Origin: Campylorhamphus procurvoides | Lineage: Eukaryota > Chordata > Aves > Passeriformes > Dendrocolaptidae | Length of the DNA stretch: 64,000 bases | Assembly: GCA_013396655.1 (NCBI GenBank) | Contig: WBMV01008568.1 | Coordinates: forward strand, 1,221,329 to 1,285,328 | Direction of reading: 5' to 3' | In this document: in pieces, positions 58,401 through 64,000 of the stretch | Layout: every line of letters begins with the position of its first letter | Numbering within the stretch: the first letter of the stretch is position 1 | Program-made: the position numbers and the translations under genes | The notes under the pieces: model-generated | The model's database searches: none | What the model was told of the DNA's origin: nothing | The model's input: the letters and a program-made list of their open reading frames with translations, nothing else

Positions 58401-61400
58401 GCTCACCTTTGAACACGAGCTGGCATCATGAAAGCTGACATGCAAATAGGGTTCATTCTAATGACTCAGATGGCTTTGATGTTAGGAGAATTGAGACCAA
58501 CAGAGCATGGAGTGAGTTTTGTTTTGTTTGCTTTGAATGAACCCAAACAGGACTGCAGATCAGGTCATGCCAAGGGAAGGCACATAGTTGTGGCAGAAGA
58601 GCACGAAAAGGAAGTTTCCTCTTTACATGCTGTTTCTGGCAAGGACCCTGGCATCTGAAGATGAGTTCACGTATTTGTTTGGTAAAACCCATTTCTTTCT
58701 GACTGTAGAAAATTAGGTGAGGTCATGCAAGTGAAATTGCATTAAGAATAAAGTTTTAGGCTGAGGCTTAGATTCAGCATCTAGAAGGTAATTTGTAGTA
58801 GCAGCTTCAGGTTTCCTTCTGTGACCAGCCAAGACAATGATATGCATCAATAGCAACTATTGCTATCATAAATAAGAATACTGCTGTTTCTTTCTGTTCA
58901 TACGTGATATCTTAACCATGGTTACCATGGTCTAGCTAAAAAGGGGTCATCCAGCAGTTGATAACAGAAAATAAGTAGCACTACTGTTCAGGTCCCAAGA
59001 CACAGCCTTCCTTCATAACACATACCTGTCCTGTGTTATTTACACATGAACTGAACACAACATTTGTAATCAGACCCACGCCTTCTTCAGTGTACAGCAT
59101 GAATGGGATGTTTTTCAAATTTCCTTCCTTTTTGTCTTTAGTGTTTCATATGAGGCACTATTTCTTGTTTGATGCAGATGCTCTCTATGTTGTGCTGAAT
59201 ATAGAGTAGTGTTCATTACACTAGAAGAAATCAATGCAGTTATAGAAAGCCAAACAGTGGCCTATGAAAAAGGCTGGTGTCTTATTTCCAGTTAAAGATA
59301 GGTTGCAAAAAATTTCAAATGATGACTGGATGTTAACCTTGAAAAACTTGAGCTTGACTATTTTTCTGTTTTCAAGTTTAGAGAAGCTAGAATGGCACAC
59401 TTATTTGTAGTGGATCCTAAATATCAAAGTAGGAACTCTGGTAATAATGCTAGGCAGCCATATTTGAAAAGCTTGATGTAAATAGGGTTGCTCATATATA
59501 TACGTTATATACCCATATATATATTTGGATGCAGTGGAGCGAGAATACAGATCTCCTGATAGTAAGTCTACTGGATTAATTACAAAGCCATTCCAGCATC
59601 ATCATTTTTATATACCCATTAGATCCCACAAAAAATTATGTAGGTGCCCTACAAATTTACTTTTTTCCTTTAAGTAGTCTTAGTCGGTTTTATTATTAGT
59701 TTATCATTTTTAGAGCAAAAACATGGGAAAAAGATCTATTTTCCTACTATGAGGAGTGGCTGTTTCATAAAGGCCTGTGCACAGTGTGTTACACTAGAAA
59801 GTTATATCATGCAGCAATCTCTGGCCCATATTTTCTTTTGCAATTGAAAGAACTGTGTGCTGTCCTTAAAGCAGTCTTACTTTACTTCAGTTGACAGACG
59901 GACTGAAGTGCAGTATTGCTCTATTCCAGCCCTCAACTGATCTGTTCCAGTGCTTATTCAAATCTGGCAATATGGAGTCATACAATAAAATTAATTAATT
60001 CAAGGTTTGCATTCCACAGCTGGATTAATAGTACTATGCTATTGTTAAAGTTTCTCGGCATTATGAGAGTTAATACTGTTACTTTTTTAAAATGTTTAAA
60101 TATTTTATTTCCTTCAGTTCTTCTGAAAATTTGTATTATCACTGGTAAACTGTGTCGCATTTGATAAGGCTGTGTTATGTTGACTTATGGCTAAGTTGCT
60201 TCATGATTCCTTTTGACAGCTAAGCTTTTCGAGAGCTTTTGCAAAGTCAGTACTGTGCATTGTGTTTTGAAAACCTTGTCAACTACCATGTAAAAAAATG
60301 TCATCTTGACCTGAAAATTTTTAATAATAAGCATCAGCCAGCTGAAATTTTGATTCGTTCCCCGAACAATATTAACAACAAGCTTTGGGGTTAATCATCC
60401 TATGCTACATTCAACATCCTATTTGTAAAGAAAGAATGGAAGACAGGTAGAGAAGTTACCACTCCATGCAAACAAGGTGTTGCTTCACATTGATTTTGGT
60501 CATATCACAAGATGGAGTCTGAGATAGCTGTCACATCAGTAGAATTTAAAATAAATTGCATTCTATATTTAGTTATCAGTCAACAGTTTAAATCAACTGA
60601 TTTTGAGAGTTCAGAATCAGATTTTTATCATTAGTCTATTGATAGAAAATGCATTGGGAATTAATCACCCTCCCTTTATGTCCTGCACTTAAGCTTGTGT
60701 AGGTTGTCGTATGTTATATCAAATGTTGGTGCTTGGTACAAGTTTTTCAAATCACCTAGATGAATGAATTGAATACACATGTAATTGTACCTAAGATGCA
60801 CACTGAAAAAAGCTGGTTACATCCAACTATGTATGTGCTGATTAGAGTCATGTTGTGTAAAACAGTGTCATTGGTGAAAGAAACTGAGCGCTCCACTGAG
60901 ATGCATCAGAATGCATTCTGGTGTCAGCTTGTTGGCAGTCTGAAACACAACAGTTTTTTCATGGTTTAGAGACTAAAAAGAGTTTTTCTTTAGTGGACTG
61001 CTCTCATGTGCTAACACAGATTTTAGGACCAGAGGTTGTGACAGACATTTTAAGAAAGAATACCATTGTTAGTGGCTTACTTCTGACACTAATATTAAAC
61101 ATTATTTTACTACAGCAACTTTAAATGGAACTAAATGTAGAAGGTTTTTTTTGCATTTATTTTGGGAAAAAACATGTGCTGTGATGGAAATACTTAGACT
61201 GAGATTTTTTTCCCATTGAAATCATTATAGAAACCGTTCTTTCACTATCAGAAGAGGGATTGTGAACTCTGGGTTGCAGAAGAGACACTGAAACAAGATC
61301 TTATGGTAAAAACATCACAGTGAAGTATTGGTGTTCCCTCCAATTCCAGCTGATACTTTTTTCTGATGTACTTGCATCACTTCCAAACATCCAGAAGTTG

Positions 61401-63024
61401 TTGCTTTCTATATATGGATGAATTTAATTTCAATAATGTTTGTATCTTATCCCTTATCCCTTACCAGGCCTAAGTTAGGAAACTATTATCTTTGGACATT
61501 TCTAAATTTCCACAAATAAATGTATTGCAGCCCTAGTTACTGTCTGTATTGTGAAAATTACATGTTCATTGTCTTTCTTCTAGAGCCTAGAATGCTTTTT
61601 TTTTACCAAATTAATACAATTTCTATAATTATGAAGGTGTAATTTAACTTGCAGAAACAGAAAAATAAGTAATATTTAATTTTATACACATTGTTTTAAT
61701 ATCAACGATGATATATATTTTATCAATCACTACCAAAAGAAAATGCATGCATTCATAATTACCAAGTTTATAATAGACCTTGCTTTTCAAAAGGTTACAG
61801 AATTGGATGATGCTTTGACATATTTTTAAGAGCAATTACATTTTTGTCTTCAGAGCATGTAGAATAAAATGTTTTGAAATTGTCAGAATTTTTGGAAGTA
61901 CAGTATAATATCCTCATGGTGTATTGCTCTTTTGCTCATCATTTTCCAGGAGATTAAGATATCTCCTTCTGTGACCATACCTTGTACACACTCCCACCCT
62001 GTATTTCCCAGACCCTTGTGTTTTGAGATGTGAAGAAATCAGTAGCTTTTTCTATGCCTTTTTTTTCAACTTTAATTTTTTCTTTTGCTTCTTGATGATG
62101 CAGTATACTTACTGTTTATGTCAAGGCTTCTTATTTCCAATGTTACTTTAAAAAAGACATCTCTAATGTTTATTCAATAAAATATCTTAGTCCTTTAAAA
62201 TTTTTTAATAATTTGCATCTTATGTGTTGCTGGTATGGTATAAAATATCTCATTAATCTTTCCATTTTCTGAGGGAGACTTAACTCAAATAATGTTTGAG
62301 TTTGTGATGCTATCTTCTTTTTCTTGACTTTTTTATTTGTATCAAGTAGTAAACAGGCCTTTGAGATCCTTAGAATTTGCCTCAGTGCTCTTAAACAGTA
62401 GCAGGCAATTCTTATTATTTTCTCTCTTAAGTAGGTGTCTTAGTTTTGCAAAGTATTATTTTCAGACATTGTGTTCCAGCAATAGACTGAGACCTTTTAA
62501 TCCTCAAGGATGTTAAAATTAATGTTGTCACTGTTGTTCATCTCTTTCATATTATATAATTGCTACTTGAACCAGCTACTCTGTATTACTTAAGACTTAA
62601 CAGAGAATAATCCGTCATCTTGTGTGCTCTGGAATTAGCTGTTCAAGAGCATTTGTTTTAGAAATCACTCTCTAAGCCTTGTTCCATTTAGCAGAACATG
62701 AGATACATTGTAAATATATTTTCAATATGCTAAGAAGTATGTATTCTTGTAAGTATACATTGTGAAACATTAAAATGCCATTTATTTGATTTTATTTAAA
62801 GAGGTGATATACCTGTGTTGCAGTGTAGAAATGAAACATAATTTGCAGTGGTGTGTCTGACATGATAGGAAAGATATAAAACCCACCATAGGCAGCTAAG
62901 GCATAACAGCCAAATGCCATGTTTCACTTGTAAAATATCTTACTGGAAGAATGTAAAATGTCTTATTTGTGTAAAAGGTCATTTTTTCCCCCAGGATAAC
63001 CACAGTGCCAGTGAAGCATTCCAA
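55437..63024. other. Upstream intergenic, no gene recognised
   Basis: AT-rich sequence between the solo LTR and the SINE. I scanned for EML5 first exons (human N-terminal HELP/WD motifs) and found none. An AT-rich alternating stretch lies near 59495-59527. All open frames are short and lack conserved sequence. Confidence 0.6.
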
Positions 63025-63175
63025 GCCCTGAGATTAGCTCAGTTTGTTGGAGCATGGTGCTAATAACACCGAGGTCGTGGGTTCGATCCCTGTATGGGCC
63101 ATTCATGTAAGAGTTGGACTCGATGATCCTTGTGGGTCCCTTCCAACTCAGTATATTCCCTGAAATCCGTGAAAT
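63025..63175 (+). mobile_element. tRNA-Ile-derived SINE with CR1 tail (TguSINE1-like)
   Basis: The 5' part is tRNA-like: A box TAGCTCAGTTTGTTGG (about 63035-63050), anticodon-loop AAT (63062-63064, isoleucine), B box GGTTCGATCC (about 63080-63089) and an acceptor-like GGGCC end. The 3' part (from about 63111) is a CR1 tail, gttggactcgatgatcc then gtgggtcccttccaact, ending in degenerate octamers. This architecture is that of the songbird TguSINE1, assigned from memory. Confidence 0.82.
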
Positions 63176-63540
63176 TTCCTTTCCCTGGGAACACCGCCTC
63201 GATCAGCACCTTGGACAGCGCCCGCCCACCGCGGCCGTCCCGAGCTGCGAGGGGAGCGGGAGGCTCCGGAGGATACTCCTGTGCCTCTGAGAACAGCCTG
63301 ACAAGGACTGGCCCGGCTCTGTTTGTGTAGCTACCGAGGGAAAGAACGGAGAGGGATTGGTGTCGGAGTTGTGTACATGTGCAATGTATACACAAGAGCG
63401 CCGTACTGATGGAGTGATATCGTGGGGCCTGGTGGCTCCCGAAGTGATGGGTGCCCAGTGTGAGTGGTGTTGGGTGGAGACATCCAAGCTGGTAGAGGCC
63501 AAAGGAATGATGTGTGTCACAGCCGAGTGAGAATGCTAGT
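63176..63540. other. Isolated CpG-rich block, role unknown
   Basis: GC-rich and dense in CpG (at least 14 between 63185 and 63370) within otherwise AT-rich DNA, directly downstream of the SINE. Short open frames cross it on both strands but match no family I know. It could be a CpG-island promoter or a non-coding first exon, for example of EML5, which lies upstream of TTC8 in human, or part of an unrecognised element. Confidence 0.4.
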
Positions 63541-64000
63541 CAGAGCAAGGATAGAAGAATAGGCTGTGATGCTACACTGCTTCCTATTGCTGTCAAAAAT
63601 AGATGCCAAGTGTGTAAAATTTCATTTGCATTCCTTGTGCATTGGCATAAGGTTTTGTAATTTCTCAGACATTGTGCCATCCTAGAGATGGTAGTAAATT
63701 CTGGAAAAATCAAAAGGAAATATTGTCTCTGTGTGTGGTGTGTGACATGCAGCTGCTCCCATCCTCGCATTGCATATACGTAGCTTTTCTCTCTACAGTT
63801 TTTGGTTCTCCTGTTCCTTACATGAAATGTGATCTGCAACTTCCAGTTAGAGCCAATGTTGTCACATATTAAATTTTTTCCCCGATTGCTGTTTTTTTTT
63901 TTTTCTTTTCAGTTTAAGCATCAGTGGTTTTGGAATGTGTACCTGAAAAACAACCTATTGGCTTTTACTAAGCAAATATTCTCTTGTTCTAATTTCTGAG
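63541..64000. other. Right end of window, nothing recognised
   Basis: Unique AT-rich sequence with a T-run near 63891-63903. No exon or repeat was identified. Confidence 0.5.

Noticed and set aside
58914..58934. Palindromic ccatggttaccatgg motif
   Set aside because: A short inverted repeat of this size is expected by chance in 64 kb and has no supporting context.
63025..63101. Functional tRNA-Ile(AAT) gene
   Set aside because: The acceptor stem has mismatches and a CR1-derived tail follows directly, so it is the head of a SINE.
55437..64000. EML5 exons expected from human gene order
   Set aside because: I searched by eye for the N-terminal HELP/WD sequence and found none. The gene may start beyond the window.

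Overview
The window is vertebrate nuclear DNA, almost certainly from a bird and probably a songbird. It is AT-rich, with long introns, no prokaryote-like gene packing, many CR1 LINE fragments, three LTR copies of the avian ERVL type, and a tRNA-Ile-derived SINE with a CR1 tail, a combination I know from zebra finch (TguSINE1).

The only protein-coding gene I can support is TTC8 (BBS8), a TPR-repeat subunit of the ciliary BBSome. It lies on the minus strand from 53971 (start codon) to 12258 (stop codon). I resolved 15 coding exons that join in frame across GT-AG introns to a 1542-bp coding sequence of 513 residues. One of them is a 30-bp cassette at 45889-45918, in the position of the retina-specific exon 2A of mammals; skipping it leaves a 503-residue frame. 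A candidate poly(A) signal lies at 11791-11796.

Layout. 1-11770 is flanking DNA downstream of TTC8, with a 1.2-kb CR1, a shorter CR1 tail and an LTR-like block near 5.2-5.7 kb. 11771-53996 is TTC8, whose introns hold five CR1 fragments and two ERVL LTR fragments. About 52.6-54.2 kb is the GC-rich promoter and first-exon region, and it is misassembled: two pairs of identical segments flank short N gaps, and the simplest reading is that two small contigs were placed in swapped order. 54383-55431 is a solo ERVL-type LTR with a 5-bp target-site duplication. 55437-63024 is AT-rich flanking DNA in which I see no gene. 63025-63175 is the tRNA-Ile/CR1 SINE, followed to about 63540 by an isolated CpG-rich block of unknown role.

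In human, TTC8 lies between EML5 (head to head, upstream) and FOXN3 (downstream). I looked for their exons here and recognised none. I found no novel gene system; the most useful results are the complete TTC8 model with its cassette exon, the contig-order error over exon 1, the CpG-rich orphan block, and the SINE/CR1 relationship.
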